Of a DNA stretch of 34,733 nt, positions 15,313 through 22,740 are shown piece after piece. Below the pieces are notes generated by a model that saw only the letters and a list, made by a program, of their open reading frames with translations, made no database searches and was not told the origin of the DNA. Both the position numbers and the translations under genes were made by a program. The DNA is from QNES01 sp023143415. Its GTDB lineage: Bacteria > Pseudomonadota > Gammaproteobacteria > Beggiatoales > Beggiatoaceae. Location of the stretch: the NCBI GenBank assembly GCA_030632725.1, contig DAOVUF010000010.1, forward strand, positions 1-34,733. Reading direction: 5' to 3'. The first letter of the stretch is position 1, and each line of letters opens with the position of its first letter.

Positions 15313-17331
15313 TTGAACCCGCATCAAAAAACAGACTATCAAAAAGAACTCTCTGCGGCACAAGCAGAAATCGCCCGCCTACAGCAAGCCCTTGATGAAC
15401 AGACTAAAGACATTAATAAACTGATCCAATGGATGCAAAGCCTACAGCAAGATATTCTAGCGGTTTATGATTCAGCCACTTGGCAAATGGGCAATTCGAT
15501 AACAGGGCTTATTTTAAAATTGCTACGCCGCTCAGTCGGCGTGACGGCTCGTGATCATATCAATAAAATCTTATTTGACTTTGACGTTTGGAAAATAAAC
15601 TTTCAAGCTTTAAATTTTTCTTCAAAAAACTTAAACATCGAATTTCAAAATCGGCGACAACAAGGTTTACAGTCTTATATGCCCTGGCATGATATTAGGG
15701 AATATGCGCTATGGATAAAGCAGTATGATACTTTGAATCATACTGAACTTGTAAAAATGCAGAAAAGTATAGCAGAATGGCAACATCGCCCCGTTATCTC
15801 AATACTCGTGCCGCTATGCAAAGAAACTTTGCACGCCATTGAATCTGTGCGTCGTCAAATTTATCCCCATTGGCAATTATGTATTGCCTATCAAAACACT
15901 TTGCCAGAAAGTCTTATTAAAGAGATTAATTTAGATGATCGTATTAAAAGAATAAGTTGTACAGAAAATCAGACTCTTTTGAATAGCGCATTAAGCATTG
16001 CAACCGGCGATTTTATCACTTTAATGGGCGCAGAAGATCAAATTCCCGCTTATGCCCTCTATAAAATTGTCGAAATACTGAATACCCATCCTGAAACTGA
16101 TCTGATTTATACTGATGAAGATAAATTAAATCATAAAGGGCAACGCTACGATCCCTACTTTAAATCTGACTGGAATCCTGACTTATTTTATTCACAAAAT
16201 TTCATCCGTCACTTAGCCGTGTATCGCCGCACTATTATAAATCATATCGGCGGCTTTAAGGCAGATTATCCAGATAATGAAGATTATGATTTAACGTTGC
16301 GATTTATTGAACGCACTAAACGTATTCGCCATATTCCACAGATTTTATATCATGAAAACGCTTTGAAAAAGAGGAATGCTAAAACAGCCTGCCAAGCTTT
16401 GCAAGCCCATTTTCAACGTTTAAAGCAATCCGTTAAAGTCGTTGAAGCCATTGGTGAACATACTCGCGTCATTTATCCGCTACAAAAAAAGCCCCCATTA
16501 GTCAGTTTAATTATCCCTACCCGTGATAAACTGAAATTGTTGCGTGGTACAATAAATGGCATACTTAATCAAACAAGCTACAAAAATATTGAAGTCATTA
16601 TCATGGATAATGGCAGTGAAGAATCGGATACTTTAGATTATTTCCAACAAATACAAGAAGATAAACGAATCACCGTTATTCGCCATGCTGCCCCGTTTAA
16701 TTATTCACAATTGAATAATATTGGGGTATCTCATGCGGATGGAGAAATAATTGGCTTAATAAACAATGACTTAGAAGTTATTTCACCTGAATGGTTGACG
16801 GAAATGGTCAGTCATGCGCTGCGCCCTGAGATTGGCGCGGTGGGTGCTAAACTTTACTATGCCAATGAAACAATCCAACATGCTGGCGTAACTATCGGAT
16901 TAGGCGGCATGGCAGGGCATCACTTTAAATTTCTCGCAAGGGAAACGCCTGGTTATCATTGGAAACCCTTTTTAATTCAAAACTACTCAGTCGTCACTGG
17001 CGCGTGTCTCATCCTACGCCGCAATATATTTGAAGACGTGGGCGGATTAAACGAAAAACACCTCAAAGTCGCCTTTAATGATGTTGATTTATGTTTGCGT
17101 CTGCGTGAACGGGGTTATCGAATTGTTTGGACACCCTACGCTGAACTCTATCATCTTGAATCTGCCAGCCGAGGCGTGGATAATACATTAAAAAAATATT
17201 TACGCTTACGACATGAACTTAACTATATGAAAAAACGGTGGGGTGACACTTTATTAACTGATCCCTATTATAATCCTAATTTAACGATTGAATATGAAGA
17301 TTTTTCTTTGGCTTATCCACCTAGAGTTTGA
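15313..17331 (+). CDS. Tandem GT2 glycosyltransferase, first domain degenerate
   Basis: A 672-aa cytoplasmic protein. A coiled coil (about 8-50) is followed by a linker shared with the 28159 gene, then two GT-A domains of family 2. The first (about 158-350) lacks the nucleotide-sugar aspartates: AYQNT (191-195) stands where its paralogue has ADDAS, and MGAEDQ (237-242) where the paralogue has LDHDDM. The second (about 394-660) is normal, with PLVSLIIPTRD, GLINNDLEVI and NDVDLCLRLRERG. The likely role is sugar transfer to a surface polysaccharide or glycan using the second domain. I chose the TTG start because AAGGAG at 15297-15302 lies 10 bp before it. Residues near 97-112 appear to be encoded by a repeat hairpin (15601-15647). 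Confidence 0.85.
   Translation: MNPHQKTDYQKELSAAQAEIARLQQALDEQTKDINKLIQWMQSLQQDILAVYDSATWQMGNSITGLILKLLRRSVGVTARDHINKILFDFDVWKINFQALNFSSKNLNIEFQNRRQQGLQSYMPWHDIREYALWIKQYDTLNHTELVKMQKSIAEWQHRPVISILVPLCKETLHAIESVRRQIYPHWQLCIAYQNTLPESLIKEINLDDRIKRISCTENQTLLNSALSIATGDFITLMGAEDQIPAYALYKIVEILNTHPETDLIYTDEDKLNHKGQRYDPYFKSDWNPDLFYSQNFIRHLAVYRRTIINHIGGFKADYPDNEDYDLTLRFIERTKRIRHIPQILYHENALKKRNAKTACQALQAHFQRLKQSVKVVEAIGEHTRVIYPLQKKPPLVSLIIPTRDKLKLLRGTINGILNQTSYKNIEVIIMDNGSEESDTLDYFQQIQEDKRITVIRHAAPFNYSQLNNIGVSHADGEIIGLINNDLEVISPEWLTEMVSHALRPEIGAVGAKLYYANETIQHAGVTIGLGGMAGHHFKFLARETPGYHWKPFLIQNYSVVTGACLILRRNIFEDVGGLNEKHLKVAFNDVDLCLRLRERGYRIVWTPYAELYHLESASRGVDNTLKKYLRLRHELNYMKKRWGDTLLTDPYYNPNLTIEYEDFSLAYPPRV
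15601..15647. repeat. Family B-like hairpin remnant inside a coding region
   Basis: CAAGCTTTAAATTTTTCTTC followed by AAAAAACTTAAACATCGAAT closely resembles the intergenic hairpin at 1422-1464 (TTCAAGTTTTTCTTC / AAAAAACTTGAACCTCGAAT). It is in frame and encodes roughly QALNFSSKNLNIEF in the linker between the N-terminal region and the first GT2 domain. Confidence 0.55.
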
Positions 17332-17337
17332 AAGTGA

Positions 17338-17351
17338 TAACTGATAACTGA
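17338..17351 (+). promoter_or_regulatory. Two perfect TAACTGA heptamers
   Basis: TAACTGATAACTGA ends one base before the ATG at 17353, with no Shine-Dalgarno sequence present. The same phase (heptamer, T, ATG) is seen before 28159. TAACTGA repeats are documented as abundant in marine Beggiatoaceae; their mechanism is not established. Confidence 0.6.
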
Positions 17352-17352
17352 T

Positions 17353-17775
17353 ATGAGCGAATCTACTTTAGTCATTCATATGCCACAACGATTGTACCAG
17401 CGGCTTCAACGGTTTACGGCACTGAGTCGCCGATCACTGGAAAGCGTCGTTTTACAGACTCTTGATGCCAATGTACCCTCTTTGCCAGAGAATTTACCTG
17501 AAACTCTGCGTGAAATATGGTTTGCATTAGACAAGTTAGATGATGACGCTTTGTGGAGCATTGCTCGTGGTACGATAAGCCAGCAGCATCAGGAACAATA
17601 TAGTCTCTTATTGGAAAAAAACCGCATCGGTACTTTGACTGCCTCTGAACAGACTTTGCTGGAAAAACGATACTTTGATGCCAATCAATATATGCTCCGT
17701 AAAGCTTATGCAAATATGCTGCTCAAGTGGCGCGGTTATCAACTCCCAACATTGGCTGAACTTTCATGTCAATAA
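17353..17775 (+). CDS. RHH-domain protein paired with HNH endonuclease
   Basis: A 140-aa protein. Residues 5-38 (LVIHMPQRLYQRLQRFTALS...SLESVVLQTL) look like a ribbon-helix-helix DNA-binding domain. The rest is helical, with DDDALWSIAR and LLEKNRIGTLTASEQTLLEKRYFDANQYMLRKAYANMLLKWRG. I recognise this as a family common in cyanobacteria and Beggiatoa-like bacteria and often encoded just before a small HNH endonuclease, as here. The reading frames overlap by 10 bp, implying translational coupling. The function is unknown; an antitoxin-like or DNA-targeting partner of the nuclease is an inference. Confidence 0.75.
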   Translation: MSESTLVIHMPQRLYQRLQRFTALSRRSLESVVLQTLDANVPSLPENLPETLREIWFALDKLDDDALWSIARGTISQQHQEQYSLLLEKNRIGTLTASEQTLLEKRYFDANQYMLRKAYANMLLKWRGYQLPTLAELSCQ

Positions 17776-18194
17776 CGTATATTCCTGCTGAACTCCGTCG
17801 TCAAGTACGAGCAGATGCTGGCCGACACTGTGGTTATTGCCTAAGTGCCGAAATGATTACAGGCATACCATTAGAGATTGAACATACTATCCCTGAATCG
17901 CTTGGGGGGAAGACGGTACGAGAGAATTTGTGGTTAGCTTGCCATAGTTGTAACAAATTCAAAGGAAATCGTATCCAATTTGTCGATCCACTGACAAAAA
18001 AAATGGTGCCTTTTTTTAATCCTCGTACCCAAAACTGGCACAAACACTTCCACTGGAGTTTTGATGGCACCCTCATTGTTGGAGATACGCCTTATGGTCG
18101 AGCTACCATAGAAGCATTACAGTTAAACAACGAATATGTTGTTGAAGCACGACGTGTTTGGGTCATAGCTGGTTGGCATCCTCCAACGGATTAG
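17766..18194 (+). CDS. HNH endonuclease
   Basis: A 142-aa single-domain HNH nuclease. Zinc ligands are CGYC (C22, C25) and CHSC (C59, C62). Catalytic residues fall in EIEHTIPESLGG (H40) and ENLWLACHSCNKFKGNR (N54, N63). The length and layout match the small HNH family associated with the RHH protein encoded upstream, with which it overlaps. The C-terminal half (from about 75) has FFNPRTQNWHKHF and a Trp-rich end. It likely nicks or cuts DNA. The biological target is unknown; a toxin-like or mobile-element role is possible. Confidence 0.85.
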   Translation: MSITYIPAELRRQVRADAGRHCGYCLSAEMITGIPLEIEHTIPESLGGKTVRENLWLACHSCNKFKGNRIQFVDPLTKKMVPFFNPRTQNWHKHFHWSFDGTLIVGDTPYGRATIEALQLNNEYVVEARRVWVIAGWHPPTD

Positions 18195-18219
18195 TGCATT
18201 CCTTTAGTCGTGAGAAGGA

Positions 18220-18233
18220 TAATTGATAACTGA
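18220..18233 (+). promoter_or_regulatory. TAATTGA-TAACTGA heptamer pair
   Basis: Adjacent heptamers 26 bp after the HNH stop, upstream of the broken HicB-like gene. They may be the remains of its leader. A short open frame (18243-18296) follows but is not credible as a gene. Confidence 0.35.
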
Positions 18234-18287
18234 GCCTAAAAATGGTTAATTATATTCCCTTTGTTCAAGCCCGTGGCGCATTATGTT

Positions 18288-18528
18288 ATGAATGAATTAA
18301 TTTTTATTGTTGAATCTGCCCCAGAAGGTGGTTACACCGCTCGCGCCCTTGGTGCGTCAATTTATACAGAGGCTGATAATGATCGAGGCTAAAGTTTTTT
18401 GAAGAAAAACTTTAGCCTCGATCACTGAACTACGTCATCAAATTCGCGATGCCGTGCGTTGTCATTTTGAATCAGAAAAACGTCCTAAAATGATTTTCTC
18501 GTTCCCACGACGGCGCGTTCATCGTTAG
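18288..18528 (+). pseudogene. HicB-like antitoxin gene broken by repeat insertions
   Basis: The first part (18288-18389) encodes MNELIFIVESAPEGGYTARA then LGASIYTEADN, the typical start of small HicB-like proteins. A hairpin at 18381-18423 then brings in a stop codon (TAA at 18390). After it, TELRHQIRDAVRCHFESEKR and PKMI (18424-18495) continue the same domain in a shifted frame; 43 bp separate the last matching codon from the next. The expected C-terminus is replaced by the left end of another inverted repeat (from 18498). No hicA is found nearby. The gene is therefore inactive in two ways, and shows that these small repeats can insert into genes. Confidence 0.75.
18381..18423. repeat. Family B hairpin inserted in the hicB-like gene
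   Basis: Perfect palindrome GATCGAGGCTAAAG ... CTTTAGCCTCGATC with loop TTTTTTGAAGAAAAA. The flanks are the two halves of one protein domain, so the insertion is visible directly. Confidence 0.85.
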
Positions 18529-18687
18529 TCACAAGTATTTAAGTATTTGATTTAAATTGTTTTTTCGTAGGGTGGGTAGAGCGAGAGCGAAACCCACCGA
18601 ACCAAATGGTGCGTTTCACTCTACCCACCCTACTTTTTACGATTTTTGATTGATGTATCACGATGAGCGACGGTGCGTGGGAACGAA
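18498..18687. mobile_element. Inverted-repeat element CTCGTTCCCACG with nested GTAGGGTGGG hairpin
   Basis: The left end CTCGTTCCCACGACGGCGCG and right end ACGGTGCGTGGGAACGA are imperfect inverted repeats. Between them lies a 67-bp GTAGGGTGGGTAGAGCG palindrome (18567-18633) that also occurs at 34103-34178. The element replaces the end of the hicB-like gene. No other gene is seen in 18195-18730. Confidence 0.6.
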
Positions 18688-18730
18688 CATAAATGCTTAA
18701 ATTTGCAATGAATTTTATAAAGAGGAACAA

Positions 18731-19606
18731 ATGGAAAGATTTAAAAACGGAAAACAGACCATATTTTGGGGAGATGCAATTGAAGCATTACAAAAAGAAA
18801 TTGAGGATAATTCGATTGATTTAATATTCGTCGATCCACCTTACAATATTGGAAAAAATTTCAATGGAAGTCAAGAAAAATGGTCTTCGAGTAATGAATA
18901 TTTAAAATGGTGTTATAACTGGATAGATTTATGTTTGAGCAAACTAAAACCGACAGGAAGCTTTTATGTTATGACAGCAACTCAATTTATGCCGTATTTT
19001 GATATTTATCTGCAAAAGAAAGTTGAAATATTATCCAGAATTGTATGGTCCTACGATAGTTCAGCTGTGCAAGCTAAAAAGCATTACGGTTCTTTATATG
19101 AACCGATACTGTTTTGTGTTAAGGATAAACAGAATTATACATTCAATACAGATGAGATTCTTGTTGAAGCTAAAACAGGTGCAAAACGAAAATTAATAGA
19201 TTATCGTAAAAATCCACCACAAGTTTATAATTCAAAAAAAGTACCTGGCAATGTTTGGGATATTCCACGAGTAAGATATAGAATGCCTGAATATGAGAAC
19301 CACCCTACTCAAAAACCAATACTGTTACTTGAACGCATAATTAAAGCAAGTTCAAAAGAAAATGATGTTGTTTTATATCCCTTTTCCGGCACTTTTACCA
19401 CATCTTATGTTGCAAAACAGTTGAATAGAGAGTCTATTGGAATTGAATTACAAGATGAATATGTCAAAATTGGACTAAGACGATTACAAATAGCTGATGA
19501 GTTCAACGGTGAAAAACTGGAAAAAGAAGTCAGAACATTTGAAACAGCAAAACAAGAATCATACTCTCGTTCCCAAACTCTGTTTGGGAACGAGAAACAA
19601 AAATGA
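18731..19606 (+). CDS. YhdJ-like adenine-specific DNA methyltransferase
   Basis: A 291-aa beta-class N6-adenine methyltransferase. Motif IV DPPYNIGKNF (D35-Y38) comes first and the SAM-binding motif I near the end (VVLYPFSGTFTT, 213-224). The stretches SRIVWSYDSS, QAKKHYGS, YEPIL, DYRKNPPQ, KVPGNVWD and NHPTQKP closely match E. coli YhdJ, an orphan methylase recognising ATGCAT. Motif I has Y216 where YhdJ and most relatives have D (DPFAGS), a single-base change that may weaken activity. The C-terminal SRSQTLFGNE is encoded by a repeat palindrome (19566-19594). GAGGA lies 5-9 bp before the ATG. No cognate restriction enzyme is adjacent; a defence or epigenetic role is inferred. Confidence 0.87.
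   Translation: MERFKNGKQTIFWGDAIEALQKEIEDNSIDLIFVDPPYNIGKNFNGSQEKWSSSNEYLKWCYNWIDLCLSKLKPTGSFYVMTATQFMPYFDIYLQKKVEILSRIVWSYDSSAVQAKKHYGSLYEPILFCVKDKQNYTFNTDEILVEAKTGAKRKLIDYRKNPPQVYNSKKVPGNVWDIPRVRYRMPEYENHPTQKPILLLERIIKASSKENDVVLYPFSGTFTTSYVAKQLNRESIGIELQDEYVKIGLRRLQIADEFNGEKLEKEVRTFETAKQESYSRSQTLFGNEKQK
19566..19594. repeat. CTCGTTCCCAAAC palindrome at the methyltransferase 3' end
   Basis: A 29-bp palindrome, CTCGTTCCCAAAC-TCT-GTTTGGGAACGAG, inside the last codons of the methyltransferase. The same arms border the larger element at 31510-31668. Confidence 0.75.
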
Positions 19607-19626
19607 AAATTTTACCCTTTATATTT

Positions 19627-19814
19627 GAATCAGAATTTGAGAATTTGAGAATTTTCAGAATAAATACTCGGTTATATTCAAAATAAATGATTTATTTTTA
19701 GGGCATTTTAAAAATGGCTAAAACTTACAAATATAATATAATCAATAACTTAATAATATTTTACCTAATGTTTTTATTCTGAAAATTCTCAAATTCTGAA
19801 AATTCTGATTCAAA
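19627..19814. repeat. Inverted pair of GAATCAGAATTT / ATTCTGATTC repeats
   Basis: The left arm (19627-19664) and right arm (19771-19814) are reverse complements built from the ATTCTGAAAATTCTGATTC unit. They flank about 106 bp of AT-rich DNA with no gene and end 18 bp before the DUF262 start. Single-arm versions precede cheY and cheW. Confidence 0.6.
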
Positions 19815-19832
19815 CATTTATTGGAGTTAAAT

Positions 19833-20930
19833 ATGATGATAGAAGAACAAACTAAAGATATACTAGAAGGTGAAGAGGATTCAAATGATATTTATCCCAA
19901 CGCGACGGTTAAAATTTCTAAAGAACAATTTAGTATTTATGATTTAAAAAGACAATATGATAAACGTCAAAATATCATTATCGCACCGATTTTCCAAAGA
20001 AATGATGTCTGGAATTCTAAGCAAAAAAGTGAATTAATTGAATCCGTTTTAATGGGTATTCCTATTCCAATCATGTATTTTTTTGAGGGGAAAGATGGCA
20101 AAAGGCAGGTTGTGGATGGTCGTCAAAGATTAACGACTTTTTTTAGTTTTATTGACGGTGAATTTAAACTAAACAATCTAAAGATTTTAAAAGAGCAAAA
20201 TGGTAAACGCTTTGAAGATTTAGAACCGGTTTATCAGAGCTTGATAGAAGATTATCAGTTGCTTATTTATATCATTCAACCACCAACACCGGAAAAAGTC
20301 AAGTTTGATATTTTTGATAGAGTTAATCGTGGTGGCACTCAATTAAATCATCAAGAAATGCGAAATGCTTTATATCAAGGTAAAGCAACGGAATTATTAA
20401 ACCGACTAGTTAAATTGGACTGTTTTAAACAGGCTACCGGTGATGCGATCAATAGCACAAGAATGAAAGATAAATATGTCGTTTTAAGATTTTTATCTTT
20501 TTATATGTTACACGAAAACTGGTTAGGTGAAATTACCTATAAAAGTGATATTGATGATTTTCTAGCTAAGACGATGAAATTTATCAATAAATTAAGTGAA
20601 GACAAAATTGAAAGTTTAGAACATCTCTTTCAAACGGCTATGCAGAATAGCTATGAAATTCTTGGTGAAAATGGATTTAGATTTGCTAAAAAAGGTCAAT
20701 ATACTAAACCAATTGCTATGGCATTATTTGAAATAATGGCTTATTTTTTTAGTGATAGAGAGATTGGAAATCTTGATAAAGATTTGGTTAAAAAAGAAGT
20801 AGAACTTCTAAAATCAGAATTTAAACAAAGCGGAACTTTCTTGAGCAAAATAGATAATTCAATTAATGTTAAGTACCGATTTGAGAAAATTAAAGAACTA
20901 AGAGCCTCTTGCAAAACTCTGAATACATAA
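19833..20930 (+). CDS. DUF262 domain protein (ParB/Srx-like fold)
   Basis: A 365-aa protein. Family signatures are FQRNDVWNSKQKSELIESVL (54-73), MGIPIPIMYFF, the nucleotide-handling motif DGRQRLTTF (95-103) and FDRVNRGGTQLNHQEMRNALY (about 162-182). DUF262 is the N-terminal domain of GmrSD-type restriction enzymes and of many phage-defence proteins, but no DUF1524 HNH nuclease follows here. I placed the start at ATG 19833 because GGAG at 19823-19826 fits as its ribosome-binding site; a TTG at 19821 would overlap it. The last residues (ASCKTLNT) are supplied by a repeat. It lies directly upstream of a DUF3696-like ATPase, a common pairing, so the two probably act together. Confidence 0.82.
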   Translation: MMIEEQTKDILEGEEDSNDIYPNATVKISKEQFSIYDLKRQYDKRQNIIIAPIFQRNDVWNSKQKSELIESVLMGIPIPIMYFFEGKDGKRQVVDGRQRLTTFFSFIDGEFKLNNLKILKEQNGKRFEDLEPVYQSLIEDYQLLIYIIQPPTPEKVKFDIFDRVNRGGTQLNHQEMRNALYQGKATELLNRLVKLDCFKQATGDAINSTRMKDKYVVLRFLSFYMLHENWLGEITYKSDIDDFLAKTMKFINKLSEDKIESLEHLFQTAMQNSYEILGENGFRFAKKGQYTKPIAMALFEIMAYFFSDREIGNLDKDLVKKEVELLKSEFKQSGTFLSKIDNSINVKYRFEKIKELRASCKTLNT

Positions 20931-20981
20931 GGTTTAAGAAATCCGATTTTTTTCAAAAATCGGATTTCTCAGCTCGAAAAA
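20904..20981. repeat. CTCTTGCAAAACTCTGAA / family D hairpin composite
   Basis: Reverse complement of the composite at 6880-6975: CCTCTTGCAAAACTCTGAA, then AAGAAATCCGATT ... AATCGGATTTCT, then AGCTCGAAAAAGCG. It overlaps the DUF262 stop codon. Confidence 0.7.
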
Positions 20982-21019
20982 GCGATTTTTACAAGTCCCC
21001 CCCTCAGAGAAAAATTACT

Positions 21020-22027
21020 ATGATCAATAACTTAAAAATTAACCAATTCAAATGTCTTGGTGATGAATCTTTTACTTTTAAGAATTTAACCATTCTAACG
21101 GGTTTAAATTCTGCCGGTAAATCTTCTGTTATTCAAAGCATTTTATTAATGTCTCATTATTTTGGTGAGAAAAAATTCTTATCAGAAAATCTGCTTGACT
21201 TTACTAATAACAGAAACAAATACCTCAATGCAAAAGCATTTTCAATTGAGATAGATGGTATTTGTTTAACGAAAAATATTGATGCAACAAATCCACAAGG
21301 AAATTTGCCACATTTCACAATTGAACAAGACCTATTTCACGTCGATGCAAACCGATTAGGTCCTGAAGAACTCGCGTTATATAGTAGCGAAAATAAAATT
21401 GGCCAACATGGGGAATTTATTTTTAGTTACTATGAACAAAATAAAAGTAATGTGATTGAAAAATCTTTGATTAAAAGTGCAAATTCAGATACATTACAGA
21501 GTAATCTCGATTACTGGTTAAGCGATATTTTAGGTTGTGAAGTAGAGCTGAAAACAGAAAGAGTCGCCACGAGTCATGTCAAAGTCAGTTATCAGTTCAA
21601 TCAACTTCAAGCAATCTCACCTGATAGTTTAGGGGCAGGAACGAGCTATGTTGCTAAAATCTTGATTGTCTGTTTACTCGCGAAAAAAGGTCATGTTTTA
21701 CTTCTTGAAAATCCAGAAATTCATTTACATCCCAAAGCGCAAGCCAAACTGGGGGAATTTTTTGCTTTTATTGCAAATAACGGCGTTCAAGTGGTTTTAG
21801 AAACCCATTGTGAAAATTTAATTGATAAAATTAGATATGAAATCTATAAAAATCACATTAATAATGATGATGTTGTCATTTACTATAAAGAGGATTCAAA
21901 AACCCCTTTTGAAAAAATAGAAGTTGATGGAACTGGACATTTCATTCGGGAAAATAAAGAAACCAATGACAATTTTCCCGCCAGTTTTTTCGGAACAAAT
22001 TTAACAGAACTTTTGGAAATGGGATAA
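21020..22027 (+). CDS. AAA ATPase with DUF3696-like C-terminus
   Basis: A 335-aa OLD/SMC-like ATPase. Walker A is GLNSAGKSS (28-36), with LGAGTSYVAKIL as the signature-like loop, Walker B VLLLENPEIHLHPKAQAKL (about 225-244) with the catalytic glutamate in ENPE, and H-loop ETHCEN (about 261). The end (about 300-335) resembles DUF3696: KIEVDGTGHFI ... FPASFFG. I set the start at ATG 21020, with AGAGA upstream; the open frame back to 20909 lies in a repeat. It is followed by the PLD-like gene after 6 bp. DUF262-DUF3696 pairs are seen in defence islands; this ATPase may act as the sensor or motor of such a system. Confidence 0.83.
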   Translation: MINNLKINQFKCLGDESFTFKNLTILTGLNSAGKSSVIQSILLMSHYFGEKKFLSENLLDFTNNRNKYLNAKAFSIEIDGICLTKNIDATNPQGNLPHFTIEQDLFHVDANRLGPEELALYSSENKIGQHGEFIFSYYEQNKSNVIEKSLIKSANSDTLQSNLDYWLSDILGCEVELKTERVATSHVKVSYQFNQLQAISPDSLGAGTSYVAKILIVCLLAKKGHVLLLENPEIHLHPKAQAKLGEFFAFIANNGVQVVLETHCENLIDKIRYEIYKNHINNDDVVIYYKEDSKTPFEKIEVDGTGHFIRENKETNDNFPASFFGTNLTELLEMG

Positions 22028-22033
22028 AAAATA

Positions 22034-22735
22034 ATGGAATATACGATTGTTTTAAGCGACGATCTGTTAAAAGCGTATTATGACTTTAAAAATGCAAAAA
22101 ATGTTGATCAAAATATCATCACCAATCTTTTGAAGTATTATTCTAGGCATTTAACCAATATTGCCCAATTAAAAAGAATTGCAATAGAGGTGGATGATTC
22201 TTTCATCAAGAATTTATTACGGAAAGGTTATATAAATCAAACATTAGAAGAACTTTGCGAAAAAACGATATACAAATTCATTTTAAATACTGAAAGGAAT
22301 GATTACCCGTATATCAATATTAATGCTGATAAAATCGAAAGAAATTTCACTGCGACTTATGGTAAAAATGAAAGCCGTGATAAAACGATTAAGCATATAA
22401 AAGCCTTATGTAAAAATGCTAAACATATTTTTATCTATGATAAATATATGAATGATAAAGTGATTCAAAAAATATCTCAAATTTTGCCTCAAAAGAAACT
22501 AAACATAATTTATAAAGAAGGGCAATTAGCTCAAACGCAAATAAGTCGCTTAAAAAAAGAATGTAAAGAGTGGAAAATTCAACAAGATAGCAAAAATACT
22601 TATCATGATTATCACGATAGATATTTGTTGATTGATAATCACATCGAAATGATTTTAACCAGTGGATTTGACTATTTATTTGATGAAAACAAAGACTTTA
22701 CCTATATTGTTAGAAATCGCTCACAGGGAAAATAA
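22034..22735 (+). CDS. PLD-fold-like putative effector (MIT_C-like C-terminus)
   Basis: A 233-aa protein, mostly helical in the first 90 residues. The C-terminal half (about 98-230) has KHIFIYDKYMND and then HDYHDRYLLIDNHIEMILTS GFDYL. The HDRYLLID...GFDYL pattern resembles the phospholipase D-like fold of MIT_C-type proteins, in which the HxK of true PLD enzymes is replaced (here H194, D195, R196). Only one such motif is present, so a homodimeric nuclease site or a non-catalytic binding domain are both possible. The 6- and 5-bp spacings to the AAA gene and mntA imply one operon. The role as an effector is inferred from context only. Confidence 0.6.
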   Translation: MEYTIVLSDDLLKAYYDFKNAKNVDQNIITNLLKYYSRHLTNIAQLKRIAIEVDDSFIKNLLRKGYINQTLEELCEKTIYKFILNTERNDYPYININADKIERNFTATYGKNESRDKTIKHIKALCKNAKHIFIYDKYMNDKVIQKISQILPQKKLNIIYKEGQLAQTQISRLKKECKEWKIQQDSKNTYHDYHDRYLLIDNHIEMILTSGFDYLFDENKDFTYIVRNRSQGK

Positions 22736-22740
22736 TTTTA

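Noticed and set aside
18243..18296. 17-codon open frame MVNYIPFVQARGALCYE before the hicB-like relic
   Set aside because: Too short and without recognisable family; probably the leftover of a leader or an upstream partner gene.
17766..19606. HNH nuclease plus YhdJ-like methylase as a restriction-modification pair
   Set aside because: They are 536 bp apart with a broken gene and repeats in between; the HNH is coupled to its RHH partner, and YhdJ relatives are usually orphan methylases.
20909..21019. Upstream start for the DUF3696-like ATPase
   Set aside because: The added 37 residues are translated from the family D hairpin and overlap the previous gene.
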